Under the pieces are notes generated by a model. It was not told the origin of the DNA and searched no databases. It saw only the letters and a list, made by a program, of their open reading frames with translations. A stretch of 64,000 nt of DNA, taken from Brassica napus. Lineage: Eukaryota; Streptophyta; Magnoliopsida; Brassicales; Brassicaceae. Location: positions 10,627,509 through 10,691,508 of the forward strand of contig NC_063442.1 in the NCBI RefSeq assembly GCF_020379485.1. Direction: 5' to 3'. Each line of letters opens with the position of its first letter. Within the stretch, counting starts at the first letter, position 1. The position numbers and the translations under genes were made by a program. This document shows positions 36,394-48,677 of this stretch, piece after piece.

Positions 36394-36870
36394 GAGAGAA
36401 ATATTACAGTAGCTAGTGTATGGAGAAAGATCATGAATGTATTACGTCTAGTATATTTTCAAGTTTTAAGTTATTTTATTTGGAATAATCGTTGCCAATT
36501 TGTATGTAGTTTGAGATAGACCAGAATAGTAGTTATGTTTAGCTTAGTTCAAAGGAATATAGTTCCATTGCAAATATTGACAGAGAATATTACAGTTTGT
36601 GTGTGTCAATCAATCAGTCAAATATGTGGCTTTGTGATAGCAAATAATGTGGCTGAGAAGTGAAAGAAGTAATGTTTTGAGATGACTGAACGTAACGAGC
36701 AGAAGAAACAACTCGTTGGGAAGGGAAGAGCAGTCATGACTCATGATTACATCTACAACTCTTAAAAGCAAGGCTACTAAATCTTATCTACCATTCTCTA
36801 GTAAATTCATAACCACGTGTTATTGTCATAGTTACTAATGCAAATGTATAATTTTAAAAAGGTGATTATT
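36394..36870. other. Displaced upstream region of the DRP4 pseudogene
   Basis: Probably the former distal promoter, now about 1.6 kb further from the TATA box. No gene recognised. Confidence 0.45.
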
Positions 36871-36885
36871 AAACAAAAGTCATCG

Positions 36886-37822
36886 AGAGAGAGAAAAGTC
36901 TTTATAAAAGGGATCCGGCGGTCGGTCGGCGCGTGAGCGTCCGTGCCGCCGCTGGAGTCCTTTTTCCTTCAGATAAAATCATTCGGTCCTGTCCCTCTTC
37001 CTTTTATTCGGTTTCCGTTTGTCGGAGCTCTGGTCAGTCAACAACCGGTGTGGTTCTGGTACTTGAGTCACGACGGGGTTAAGGGTAGGAGGGGCGATAT
37101 CAATAGTTCGAGTTCTATCTCCGGAAGACGGAGACTCTCACAGATCCGTCGTTTCCGGTCCTTTGTCTCCGCGGCGGGGAAGCTTTCTTAGTACCGCCGT
37201 CGTCGGCTCCAGCTTCCGGGAAGTAAAGGCTATCACAGCTTTACGTCGCCGGCTTTCGTCCCCTAGTCTTTTAGGGTTTAGTTTTTTAGTTTGATTTTAT
37301 TTCGGTGTTTAATCTTGGTTTGAGTTGTTTCTGGTCGTGTCGGAGGAGAGAAAAGATTTCCGACGGAAAGAGTGAGGTTGCATGCGAGGCTTTGGGCGGC
37401 TACGGTGAATGGTGGTGGATGAGATCTCGCCAAAACGATTGATTCTCTCCGATATTAGAGTCCTAAAAGTTCTTTACGGTGAAGAGGATCGGAATTATGG
37501 AGTTCCGGTGTGGCCGGAAGATCCGAAGGTTGGATCTCCGGTGAGTACGAGAAACGGGTGTGATGCGATGATCTCGCGACACGTGACCCTCGACGTCAAG
37601 GATGTCAACACGTGTCCACGCGACGAAAAGACAGATCTGCGAGGCGGCCGCGCTTCGTTCCCGTGTAGTGTCTAGGGTTCCTCAAAGTGGGCCGTGGGAA
37701 ATTGGCCCAATTGTGTAACGAGTTTTAGTCCAGTTAATTTAGTGGGCTTCTATTGTAATTTGTTCTGGGCTGGGTCCGTTTTCTATAATTAAAAAACTAT
37801 TGACGGAAAAAAAAAAAAAAAA
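36886..37822 (+). mobile_element. Non-autonomous poly-A retroposon, about 937 bp (Sadhu-like?)
   Basis: A perfect 15-bp duplication, aaacaaaagtcatcg, at 36871-36885 and 37823-37837 encloses a GC-rich body ending in an A-run of about 20. Two short ORFs (36943-37191 and 37409-37675) match nothing I know. Size and structure parallel the retroposon at 11842-12781, but the sequences are not obviously alike. Sadhu-type retroposon or LINE-derived non-autonomous element. Confidence 0.78.
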
Positions 37823-38013
37823 AAACAAAAGTCATCGCAATTTAATAGTCATCTAGATATTTGACTATTTATTTTGACGAGTTTTGAAATAAGATTGATA
37901 TGTGTTCTGCTATATCATGTAAGTTGTAACCATTAATTGCATGAACCATATTAAGGTGGCAGCATGATTTAATAGGATATAGTATCTCGAGGCATGAACA
38001 GTTCCAAACCTTA

Positions 38014-38277
38014 GGGCATCTGCAATGGAGCCTCTTACCTCCAAAACCTAAGTAAAAAATTTGATGAGTTCTACACTATATTAAGGATTAGCCTCTTTTT
38101 ATCTTTATATAAGGATTAATCCGTGAAAAATATTGTCACTGCTTGCGGGTCCTGCAGTTAAGTGGTGATTTGCCATTGATTATCTTTTTTTTTTCTTTGT
38201 TGAAAAATAAATAATAATAAAAAAATAAAAAAGTGAATTTTTAAAGATTCTTACCGAATCCATGGTTGCAGATGGTC
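38014..38277. mobile_element. Tourist-like MITE, 264 bp
   Basis: Flanked by TTA at 38011-38013 and 38278-38280. Left end GGGCATCTGCAATGG and right-end complement GACCATCTGCAACCATGG are inverted repeats. AT-rich centre without coding capacity. Confidence 0.72.
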
Positions 38278-38280
38278 TTA

Positions 38281-38430
38281 TATTCAACTTGGTTTTTCAA
38301 ACTACTTGTGATGCTCTTTGGAAAGAGTGCAACTTTCGCTTACGTTCAGTGGTCTCTCGACCAGCAGGCAGCAGCTTCTCTCATTGCTGAAATAAGGCTA
38401 ACAATTAGGAGTAAACCCAACCGGCCCTCA
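38281..38430 (+). pseudogene. LINE reverse-transcriptase tail fragment
   Basis: One plus frame reads FQTTCDALWKECNFRLRS, and after a frameshift another reads SLIAEIRLTIRS. Both fit the end of plant LINE RT proteins (the LWKERN... AEI...IR region). Only this short decayed piece is left, cut on the left by the MITE. Confidence 0.5.
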
Positions 38431-38522
38431 ACCATCTTCCTTTGTCTACTTGGTTTGAGGTTTTCCACTTTACTTAGCTGTTCTGTTTTGGCTTTGGATA
38501 GCTTGTGGTTTAAGTTAGTGAA

Positions 38523-39800
38523 CTAGATTTTTATCCGCACAACCGTACGGCTATATATTTTCATATTTATATATATAGATATTTGTTTTACATAATTATT
38601 ATATATTTTTAATGTTATTCACATATTTAAATGTTTGTATAATTATGCCAAATATAATAATTTTTTAGCTTTCATGCTGTAAATTAAAATCATCACATAT
38701 ATATGTTGCTTATTATATATTTGTCCTATTGAATTTGCGTTTGATTACTAAACTAAAATTTTTAATGCATGAAACAACATATATGAAAACAATTTTGTAT
38801 TTAATTTATTATAATCATGATCCGTAATTCAAATCGCTAGATTTTTTAGTAATTTTTTAATATTTATTAATTTTATATAATAAATTACTGTATATTAAAA
38901 AAGTTTAAGATAAGTTAAATTTTTATACATGTATTATATAGTTTACTAATATTAACCCGTTCTATCAACATATTATATCTTTAGCATAAATATTTTATAT
39001 TTATGAAAATAAAATATGTTAACTTATCAATTTAAAATATTTTTATCATATTTTGTTCAATATAACATTTTTATTTTAAAATGATAGATATTATTATAAA
39101 ATTGATAAAATAGGATATAATTTTATTCTTTTAGTAACATTTCATTACTAATTACAAAATTAGTTGAAACTATTTATATTCAATTTATGACAATTAAGAT
39201 CTTATTATAATCTTTTTCAAGAGATTTGTTAGAATTTTAATTTTTTTAAACATATTAAAAGATATAAAAGATATTATAATTAAAGTAGTTAAAAATATTA
39301 TATATATTAGCATTAGTGATATACATTTAATATAAAATTTAAATGATGGTCCAAATAAAAATATCACTCATCAAAAAATCATGATTTTTATTTTATTAGA
39401 AAACAAATTTGAAAAAATTAAAATAGAAATAAATATTTATTTCTAACAAAATATTTAAAAATTATTAGTAAATGTATTTTTGAAATTAATTAATTTCATT
39501 TTATTTAAATTTTCGTTTATAAACCAAAACTATATTCAATTTTAGTTTCTAATTATATTTTATGATAATTTAAATTAAACTAACTAATTTTCGAAAGTAA
39601 ATTTAAAAAGATTCTAAGAAGATTTTAAGAAGATTTTGTTACAACATTTTAAATATATTCATTTGTATTTCAAATAAAAAGATAAAGATATTAAAAGATA
39701 TAATAATGAACTTATGTAAAATATGATATTTCTAGGAATGGTCCCAACTAAAAAAATCATACATGAAAAGAAGTCATGACTTCTGTTTTAATATATTAGA
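38523..39800 (-). mobile_element. Helitron, non-autonomous, 1278 bp
   Basis: Minus strand: starts A|TCTAATATATTAAAACAGAAG at 39800 and ends CTAG|T at 38523. A CCGTACGG palindrome (38543-38550) lies near the 3' end. The 5' region with GTCATGACTTCTTTTCATG and TTGGGACCATTCC is typical of a crucifer Helitron family. No Rep/helicase. Confidence 0.83.
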
Positions 39801-39896
39801 TATGCGGATCAATGATGTGCTGTAAGTCTTAAGGACATCTTTTGCATAATATATGGAATCTCTTCTTCTTTTTAAGACGATAATTTAAATCATTAA

Positions 39897-39925
39897 CTAG
39901 ATTTTAATCCGTACGTCCGTGCATT
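39897..39925 (-). mobile_element. Second Helitron 3' terminus; 5' end not found
   Basis: The minus strand ends ...GGACGTACGGATTAAAATCTAG|T at 39897, very like the Helitron end at 38523. The element should extend rightward, but I cannot identify its TC start. Confidence 0.5.
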
Positions 39926-42205
39926 TATATTTAATTTTATAAATGTATTTGATTTTATTACAAATGTTTTAAATATGTAATTTTCATTTTAGTGTTATAT
40001 ATTGTGTGATTCTATAATATTATTGTTTATATTTCTTATTTGACATTATTAATATATAATGATTTATTTAATATATTTTACTTTGTTATTATTTTTATTA
40101 CTTACAAATATATTTTTGAGATATGTAAAATAAAATAACAATCAGAAATAAACAAATAGAGAACCTCTTCCAAAATATGTTTTTTTTTTAATTTATACAT
40201 TTTGCATATGATAAAATTTAAAAATATATTTATTTATATTATAGAAATATATATGTTTAAGATAATTAATATTTAAATGCTGTGTTTAAAAAATATTCTT
40301 TAACATATATCATTTTAGTATTTTAAAGTATTTATAAGTAAAAAACACTATTTTGTTTAAATTATATAACCCTATCATTTTAGTAAATTTTATACATAGA
40401 AGCATCTATCAATTTATTTTAGTAAATTTTCTTAATATATGATATTTTTTGGATGTTATGATATATTTTGTTTTAATTAAGATTTCAAAATATTAGGTGG
40501 GTGTATTCAACTGAGAGTTTAAGGTGATTTGTATTAAAATGACAAATCTACTTTTATTCAAACATGAATTTTAAAATTTCATTTTAAATTCACTGTTATT
40601 GAACTTAACATTTCGTAGAGTACTCTAAATCTAATGTTATTGAAAATATTTTAAGTTGTAAAGTTTTAAAGTTCCAGGTGATTTTAGGATGTTTGGGTGG
40701 AGTTTCGTAGTTAAAAAATTAAAATTTAAATCCCATGGTTTTAGGTTATATTCTAGAGTGGTTTAACAAAAATCATATAAATCTTTGCAACTTATTGAAA
40801 TCATCTAAGACTCTATTAAAAATCAAATCACCTCAAATGTTATATTGAATACACCCCCTTAGATTACTTTAATTTTTACAGCATATATAGTTTGTAATTT
40901 TATGATGCATTTCAAAAAGTTATTCTTTATTATCTATGATTTTATCTTTTGTAAAGTTTGAAATATTATCATTTTGAGTTTTAATATTTATTTTTAAAAT
41001 TGTATATTTTGTTAAGAAAACTTTGGAAAATTACACAACTATTTTTGAGTTTGGAAGATTACAAGAATTTTGAACTTGTTTTTATACTACATTAATACTT
41101 TTTTTTTTAAATTGAACTTTTGGTAATGTTTTCTAAAATATTCTCAACATATTTTATTATAATTAAAAAAATAATTTGATTTGTATTAATATTTTAAATG
41201 AATTATTAAAATTTCATAGTTTTCTGATAACATATTTTTAAAATAGTATATGAGGTAAAGGTTATTATATACCATTATTTTTTCATGTATAAACATTTTT
41301 AAACAACATATTGTCGAGAGTTTCAAAATAAACAAAAAGATAACATATAGTTGTAGATATAAAAGTTTAATCTATGTTACTAAAATTACTTTTATATAAA
41401 ATATTATATGATTTACGAATTTTAACTCATTTTAATGATGAGTGCTAATTTATTTAAATGAGAGAGTTTTTAAAAAATAAAATTTGTTAATTTACCTATT
41501 TAATATAATTTTGTCATATGTAATTCATAAATAACTTCTATTTTTATATAATACAAAATATAATTATTAAATTTATAAAAAGTAGTATAGAATTTTATTT
41601 TCTTGTTTTAGAATGAAATTTTGATTAAAATTGATTTATAATAAAATTATATTACTAATTACGAAATTAATTAATATGTTATTTTATAAAATATTTAAAA
41701 TTTTAGTAAGATTTTGCTAGATTCTTTATCAACAGATTTTGTTATAATTAAAAAAATAAAATTCAAATTTATAGTCTGTTAATTTTAAATATAAATAATC
41801 AAATATGTTACATTAACCAATTCTTTAAATAGTCTTACTATGACTTGTTAATAGTAGACAAAAAATAAGATTCTAAATTAATAGATTATAGACAATTTAA
41901 CCAAATTAAATAATCAAACATGTCATATCAATCCATTCTTTAAATAGTTTTACTATGACTTGTTAATAGTAAATAAAAAAAAAATTATAAATTAATAGAT
42001 TATAGACGATTTGACCAAATTAACTGAAACTTGAAATTCATTTCGAAAGGCAACAGCACATAATCTGAAGCCCGTAACTACAAACAAAAGTTTTTAAAAT
42101 AAAACGCAACTTAGACGAAAAATTAAAATTTAGAAAAAAAGGGCCCACACCCACCACAACAAAAACAAACGCAACCGGACACGATCCGATTTCAGAAACA
42201 ACAAT
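39926..42205. other. AT-rich spacer with small duplications
   Basis: No gene. Contains the MITE at 40496-40858. A direct duplication of about 120 bp (ATTCTTTAAATAGT.TTACTATGACTTGTTAATAGTA) lies around 41820-41870 and 41936-41970, with AATTAATAGATTATAGAC also repeated. Confidence 0.55.
40496..40858. mobile_element. Tourist-like MITE, 363 bp
   Basis: TTA at 40493-40495 and 40859-40861. Ends GGTGGGTGTATTCAA and GGGGGTGTATTCAA (complement of right) are inverted repeats, followed on both sides by a GGTGATTTG block. A common crucifer MITE type. Confidence 0.8.
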
Positions 42206-44541
42206 TTAACGACCTCCATAACCAGAGTTCTGATCAACAATGGCTGCCACAACGTCCTTAGACTCCTTCAAGAGCTTCACACTCTTCTTCAACTTCTCCC
42301 TCTTACTCGCCACCGAAGGAGACTCCTCCATCATCCTCTCAACTCCTCCGCCGCCTCTAGGATCCACCATCTCCGCCACAATCTCCTTCTGAAACTGAGC
42401 GTTCACCAGATTCTTCACCGAGAACTGAAGAAACAGCGCAAGGTTATCCACAATCCGCCTCAGAACAATGTTCCAGTACGACGCGATCCTCATCTTCATA
42501 TCAAACGCCTGCTGCAGCAAATGAGCGTGGTACTTCCTCAGATGAGAGATCTTCACCTCCCCAAATCCAGCGAGAGAGAAGTTCTCAGGTCTGGCCTGGT
42601 CGTACAACACAGCAAGGACGAAGCTATGCTGCGAAGCTGTCTTCTCCGTCCAAGACGTCATGTAGTCAGGGTTACACGTGTAGTCCGTCAGCTTCTCCAT
42701 CTCAACGATCTCAGCAACTCTGTTCACGGACTGCTCCTTCATCTTTGTGATAAGATTGCGTCCAGCTCGTTTGACTGAAGACTGAATCTGTGGGAAATTT
42801 TCAGCGTATTTGGAAATAACCGGAATGAGAACAGCTTCGATGTACTCCCAAATCTTCTTGATGAACTCGACCGGCTTGGAATGGATACCGTCGACGTACT
42901 GTGACAGTATAGCCAAGAAAGCTGATCTTGGAATGAAGTTAGGAAGGCCAACGCATTTGCATTCGTCGAGAATCTTGATTTCGTCCATCAAGAAATCGAC
43001 GGTGACGTCGTTGGAGTGTGCTTGGAGATTGTCTGAGAATTGGCTTAACATTTCAGCCAAGCGAGCAGTGCAGTGCATCTTATGATCTTCAGGGTACTCA
43101 GAGAAATCTCCTTGGATGAGGATTCTCAGGAGAGACTCTTTTGCTGAGCCGATGATGTCCATCAATGTCATCAATGCTTCACCTGCGGAAGCCATCACCA
43201 TTGGCAGCTTGTTCAGTTCGAGGACACTGATCTCCATCTTTTCGTTGATCTTGCGGACGATTTCAGGTAAGCAGCGGGCGATCATCGTTGCTTGGATAAG
43301 CATTAGCTTCTGAGCTAAGACGGGAATCCCCACAATGTCATCATCAATCAAGCTTAGCTTTGGATGAGTCCTGAACAGAAGCTCTTCTTGCATCCTCGCT
43401 TCTTGGTATGTCTCTTCACCGATGCGGTTTCTGACACATACATAACCAAGTCCGATGCTCACATCGTCTGCTGTAACCTTCTGTAGAAGACCATCAGGAG
43501 CCATGTCTGCCTTTGTGACAACAGCCAGAGTCCGTTCACCGGTTTTGTCAACCTGTCTAGACATGCGGATGGATTCACAGGTCGTGAAGTCGACCGTAGC
43601 TGACAGAACATTGAGGATGATGGATTCTTGAGGCTTGATGTACTTCATGATCATCGCAGATATTTGCTCATAGATGTTTTCAGGCTGTCCGTTCACTGGA
43701 ACACGAGTTATCCCAGGGAGATCAACCATGGTAAGATCAGGAACACCAGCCTTCTTCACATGGAGGGTTAAAGGAGCGTCAGAGACCCCTTTACCAGATC
43801 CTGCAACATATGTATATTATAAGTACTTTTCATAGTCTGTAACAAGAAAACGCTTTGTAAATTCATCTTATATAAACAGTAGTGTAATGCATAACTCTTT
43901 CATATAAAGAACAAACTAGGAGTGGCAAAAAATCACATAACATCTATAAGCACTTTTATTCAGGAGTATGCGTAAACAACTTACTATAAGTCTATAACAT
44001 TAATTTTTCAGATAACGGTCTCATTCACATTAAACTATGCTATAGGTTTTCAGCAAAAGTTAACATAAAATGAAATGAGAGAGAGAGAGAGAGAACAATA
44101 TAACATACCAGCAATCACATCTGTAGCAGCACAAATAGCTTTAGCGATGTGTTCCTCATCCGTATGAACAACTGTGTCACCATACTCTAGCCAGATCTCA
44201 GGCTCAGTGCTGTAACTTCTTTGGAGTCTCATCACAAGAGGAACCCTAGTGCAAATTCCTTGCCCACGAGGCAAACTAATCCCTGCCAAGGACTCAAGAA
44301 CACTAGACTTCCCAGAGGACTGGTCTCCAACAACGACAATGGTTGGAAGCTGGATCCCTTCTCTCATTACATTCAGGTTCCTCAGCCTGTCAACAGTGTC
44401 GAGCAACGGCCTGATCCGGTCATTGTAAGAAGAAACTATCGGTGCTTCAATGGGTATAATTTTGTTGGCCGGGGGGTTAGCTTCGACAATAGCCAGAGAA
44501 GAAGAGGTTTTAGAGACAACATGCTTGTTACGACCTGCCAT
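42206..44541 (-). CDS. Dynamin-related protein 4 (DRP4 family), intact
   Basis: Two exons, 44541-44109 and 43800-42206, join to 675 residues. Residues 1-30 are variable. The GTPase domain carries the P-loop GDQSSGKSS (72-80), TRVP, DLPG and TKAD. The middle domain and C-terminal GTPase effector domain (ending near KLLKESKDV) follow. PH and Pro-rich domains are absent, as in the plant DRP4 group (DRP4C, At1g60500, from memory). Such proteins use GTP to assemble on and constrict membranes, but DRP4 roles in plants are poorly defined. The frame is clean, unlike the copy at 32282-34708. Exact orthology to DRP4A, B or C needs a tree. Confidence 0.93.
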
Positions 44542-44622
44542 TTTCGACTATTGTGAAGGATATTGCTATGGATATAAGAAATATTTATGAAAGAGTGTGA
44601 TTCTTCTCAGAGACACTCGAAG

Positions 44623-44631
44623 ATATATATA
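44623..44631 (-). promoter_or_regulatory. TATA box of the intact DRP4 gene
   Basis: Minus-strand TATATATAT about 85 bases upstream of the ATG, in a context shared with the pseudogene copy. Confidence 0.65.
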
Positions 44632-44747
44632 GAGAGATATCATAAGGGTTTATTGTCTGAGTGGTGTAATCAAGAAGTAAAACGTTTGAGATGAAAGGAT
44701 GTAGGTGGACGTGCATGTTGGAATTGAAAAAACTTAACTAAGTCCAT

Positions 44748-44796
44748 AATTACACCTATTTAGCTTTTTTCAAAAAACAATTACACCTATTTAGCT
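44748..44796. mobile_element. Tiny insertion with 18-bp target duplication
   Basis: AATTACACCTATTTAGCT at 44748-44765 recurs at 44779-44796, separated only by TTTTTCAAAAAAC. It resembles the tail-only insertions at 15338 and 45286, though here a slipped duplication is also possible. Confidence 0.5.
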
Positions 44797-44857
44797 CGTA
44801 GATGAAGCTAAAAGGCCGCCCTTTAATCCTTCATTGTATATGTATTTAAAACTGAAA

Positions 44858-45490
44858 ATCAGAAAATAATTTCTCGTAATATGTAGTAACTTAAATTCTT
44901 TCTTTTTGACATTAACAAGATGATGCATGCTGGGTATTGTGTTTGCTATATCAACAAAAAGAAAAGGTTAAATTTCCGAATTGAATGTAAGAAGTAATTA
45001 GAAACTAACCAGTCTGGTGAAGCAATTGAATACTAGTATTAGGTAACTGTCGTCTTTAATTTCTAAATAAAAAGATTTGTTTTATATGAAAATAGTTTAT
45101 GATGATTTAACTTAGAAGGAATTAATTTCTAGAAGTATAACGACTAGTTTCTATTTTTTTGGCACCATGCAGGAACATCAATCTAGTATAAAAATTAAAA
45201 AAATTCGTTTTTAATAATAAAAATATAGAGTCAAGTCTATATAGAGTATTTGTATAACTAAACGTCAGAAAATGTTATTCGTAATATGTAGACTTTTTTT
45301 TTTGGGTATAATGTAGACATTTCTTTTGACATAAACTATATGATGCATGCGGGTTATTGTGTTTCCTAAATCAATAAAAAGAAGATGGACTGATACCATT
45401 GATGTAATTTTTTTTTAAAAAAATTATCTATAGATAAGAATGGCTCTAAGTATATGAAAATAGTTTATGATGACTTAACTTAGGAATATG
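44858..45490. repeat. Direct duplication, offset about 370-400 bp
   Basis: The ordered blocks TCGTAATATGTAG, GATGCATGC.GG.TATTGTGTTT, ATCAA.AAAAAGAA and ATGAAAATAGTTTATGATGA occur at 44870-45115 and again at 45279-45485. This lies upstream of the intact DRP4 gene. Confidence 0.7.
45286..45318. mobile_element. Tail-only insertion with 8-bp target duplication
   Basis: ATGTAGAC at 45286-45293 and 45311-45318 encloses TTTTTTTTTTGGGTATA. The other copy of the surrounding duplication (near 44880) lacks this insert, which supports insertion. Confidence 0.6.
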
Positions 45491-45557
45491 AATGTATGTA
45501 CATGTGAAACAAATATGTTGGAAGATACCGTGTTGAAACACAAATTTAGATCAATAT

Positions 45558-45924
45558 TATTAGGGATAAATGTCCCACATCGAATATTGGAAAGGATCTT
45601 TATCAATATATAAGATGGATGAGACACTCCACTTAGCACCGATTGGTTTTAGATTGGAAGCTCATCTATCTAGCTTAACATTGTATCAGAGCCCGATCCA
45701 TGTAGTCCAACCCGATCTACATAGATCTGGTCCAAAGTTGGCCCATCGATCCTCGCCCGAACATTCCGAGATTGACGCTTAAAAAACCATCATCTCGAGG
45801 GGACGTATTAGGAATAAATATCTCACATCGGATATTGGAAGAGATCCTTAGCAATATATAAGATGGATGGGCCACTCCACTTAGCACCAATTGGTTTTAG
45901 GTTGGAAGCTCATCTAGCTTAACA
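45558..45924 (+). mobile_element. TRIM (terminal-repeat retrotransposon in miniature), 367 bp
   Basis: Two short LTRs, 45558-45680 and 45806-45924, both begin TATTAGG and end CTTAACA. They share CACATCG.ATATTGGAA and TATATAAGATGGATG. A tRNA-Met primer site (TTGTATCAGAGCCC, 45681-45694) follows the first LTR and a purine tract (GAGGGGACG, 45797-45805) precedes the second. A perfect 5-bp duplication, aatat, flanks it (45553-45557, 45925-45929). It has no coding sequence and must be moved by proteins of an autonomous element. Confidence 0.93.
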
Positions 45925-45929
45925 AATAT

Positions 45930-46861
45930 GACTAAATTGAAACCTAAATCAGAATTCACAGATTATTTATAGTAAGTTTCAGTTTAAAACATTGTTTTTT
46001 TTTCACTTGGAATTGAGTCAGTTCAGTCTTTGAAAGTTTATTCACATGGATGTAAGATGATGAGTGTAGGTTAAACTTGAGTAGCAAGTTTATATCGTGG
46101 AGATAAGATCAGTAAATAAACTTAGGGATCAACTTTAATTATGCCATGGAGAAAAGTAATAAATATAATTCCAGAAAATGAAGTTATATCTATTAATATG
46201 GAAGTTGTTTTGGGAACGTGGGAATAACTATAAAATAGAAAGGGGTCGAGGAATCGACAAGACTCTCGAAGCTTATTATTATAAAGGAAGGGTGAAAATC
46301 CATTGGAGGAGTTCTTGGTGACGTTTTGAGGCAGAGGCTGACGTAGCAGACGACAAAGAGACAAAAGCTGATCAGATTAAAATATTTTATTAGCAATTGT
46401 TTAGGGTGTTAACAAGTTGTGTAAAACTGATAAAGCAAGTGTTATAAAAATTGTTTAAAAAAAATTCTAATATAGCAAAAAGTGTTTGCTAACCTCATTG
46501 TCTATTGTCTTATTTTATGTCATACTACATTGTGTTTCATCTTGCACTTACAAGTCTGGAATTGGCCTTTCCACGAACTTGATTTCATCAATATAAAATC
46601 TATATATATCACTAATTTTGAAGAAAAATGCCAAATTCTGGTTGATTTATATATTTAGCAGAGTTCTATCTCAGATCTGAGTTAGCACTTTGAGTTCTTT
46701 AGAGTCTTGAGTTAATTAGGAATATGGTAAGTATTTTGGTCACTTCTCCTTTGATTGGCAAGAAGGTAAAAGACAATGACTGAATAATAACCATTTAGAA
46801 AAAAATGTCTCTCAAAACAATATTAGTTGATTTAATTGATGACTTGATGTTCAATTATGAA
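45930..46861. other. Spacer, nothing recognised
   Basis: AT-rich. Only short ORFs with no recognised product. Confidence 0.5.
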
Positions 46862-48281
46862 CTAGTTGATTTTCCGCACTTTGTATGGACTAATATATCT
46901 ATATATCTAGCAAATTTTTAGTTCTAATGTTTATTTTTATAAAACATAATAATTAATTTTGATAGGAATTTTATATTATTATAGATCATAAAACTTCAAT
47001 ATTAATATTGATAATCAATGCACTAAATTATGTTCTTTTGTTTCATAGTTTTATTTATGTGATGTAGATTTCAGATCAAAATATTTTCTAAAGTAATAAT
47101 TAAATTACGAAATTTGTATTTGAAATTAAACACATATATATTGTATTTGGACTGAAAATAAATCATGTGGCACTGAAAGAATTTTATAAAATCAAAACTA
47201 TAAAACATCAACAAAATAATGATAATGTAGGAGTGTTCAATCCGATAAAACCAAACCAAATCGAAACAACAGTCTGGATTTGGTAGTATCAAATAAAATG
47301 AATGGATGTTATTTTTTAAAAATCGCAATATATAGATATGGTTCAGCATATTAAGCGATTAAACCGAATAAACAAAAAAATACTATTGATTCAGATATAT
47401 TAGTATACTTTTATATAATATTTTTAACTAAATGTATTTGATCAATATTTCTAATAAAAATTAGAGAAACTGGCTATAATATTAGTCATTAAAATCATCA
47501 ACTAAATATAAGATAAAAATAATGATGATATTATCGGTAAATATTGTTAATATCATTTATTAATATCAATTTATTAATTAAAAATCTTAAATATCATGAT
47601 AATTATATATTTAAATATTTTTAGATAATATATATATAACAAATAGAATATGTTAATGTTTATTAGTTATCTTAATATCATAATAATATATAAATATTAA
47701 AATAATAATTAAAATCATGGAAAAGATGACAAGTAGATAAATTAACTAAATTCATGGAAAACATGACAAGTGAGCAAATCCACTTCTCAAATAATAGTAT
47801 AGATAGATCAAGTCGAATAAACCAAAAAAACCGATTTATTCAGATATATTAGTATACTTATATATATATTTCTAATAATATGTATTTGATCAATATTTCT
47901 AAATAAAATCAGAAAAATTGGATATAATATTTAGTCATTAAAATCATCAACTAAATATAAGATAAAAGTAATGATGATATTATCGGTAGATATTGTTAAT
48001 ATCAATGATTAATATCAATTTATTAATTAAAAATCTTAAATATCATGATATTTATATATTGGCACATTTTTTAAATAATAATATATATAACAATAGAATA
48101 TGTTAATGCATGTTTATTAATTATCTTAATATCATAATAATATTATAAATATTTAAATAATAATATTAATTAAACTAATTACTCATCCTAAAATTATGAA
48201 AAAGATAACAAGTAGATAAATTAACTAAAATAATAAAAAACATGACAAGTAAGCAAATTCACTCTCAAATAATAGTATAGA
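46862..48281 (-). mobile_element. Helitron with two tandem 5' ends
   Basis: Minus-strand 3' end ...GAAAATCAACTAG|T at 46862, the same type as at 15450 but with an eroded hairpin. A Helitron start A|TCTATACTATTATTTGAGA is present at 47803 and again at 48281. The 449-bp stretch before each (for example TAGTATACTT at 47401 and 47850) is a direct repeat, so the 5' part has been duplicated or a second copy landed next to the first. Confidence 0.75.
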
Positions 48282-48677
48282 TATACCTCTCTTTAAAAAA
48301 AAACTCTATTAGGCTAGTGTTTCATGAATTTGTTCACATATTATGAAAAATAATTTGATGTTAAAAACAATAAAAATTAGAATATACATAATTTAAAATC
48401 GCATCTTGGATTCATAATTTATCAGGTATTTGAGATTTTAGATAAATCCTAAAATGTATCATGTGCTCCAATTGTAATTTTCATTTAACATTTGTAGTTT
48501 TGAAGGAGTCTATTTCGCCGGAGGCGTCTACGGTACGAGTTACGACTTCGCCTACGTTTTAATAGCGTAAGCTGATCAATCACCGCGCCGGTCGTCTAAT
48601 TTGTGTCTCCATATCCATCGATTCATCTCTCTCCGCAGATGAGAAAAGCCCTAATTTTGATTTTCTAGAATCAGAAG

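Noticed and set aside
38266..38526. An 86-codon independent gene
   Set aside because: It mixes a MITE end, a frameshifted LINE RT tail and host DNA.
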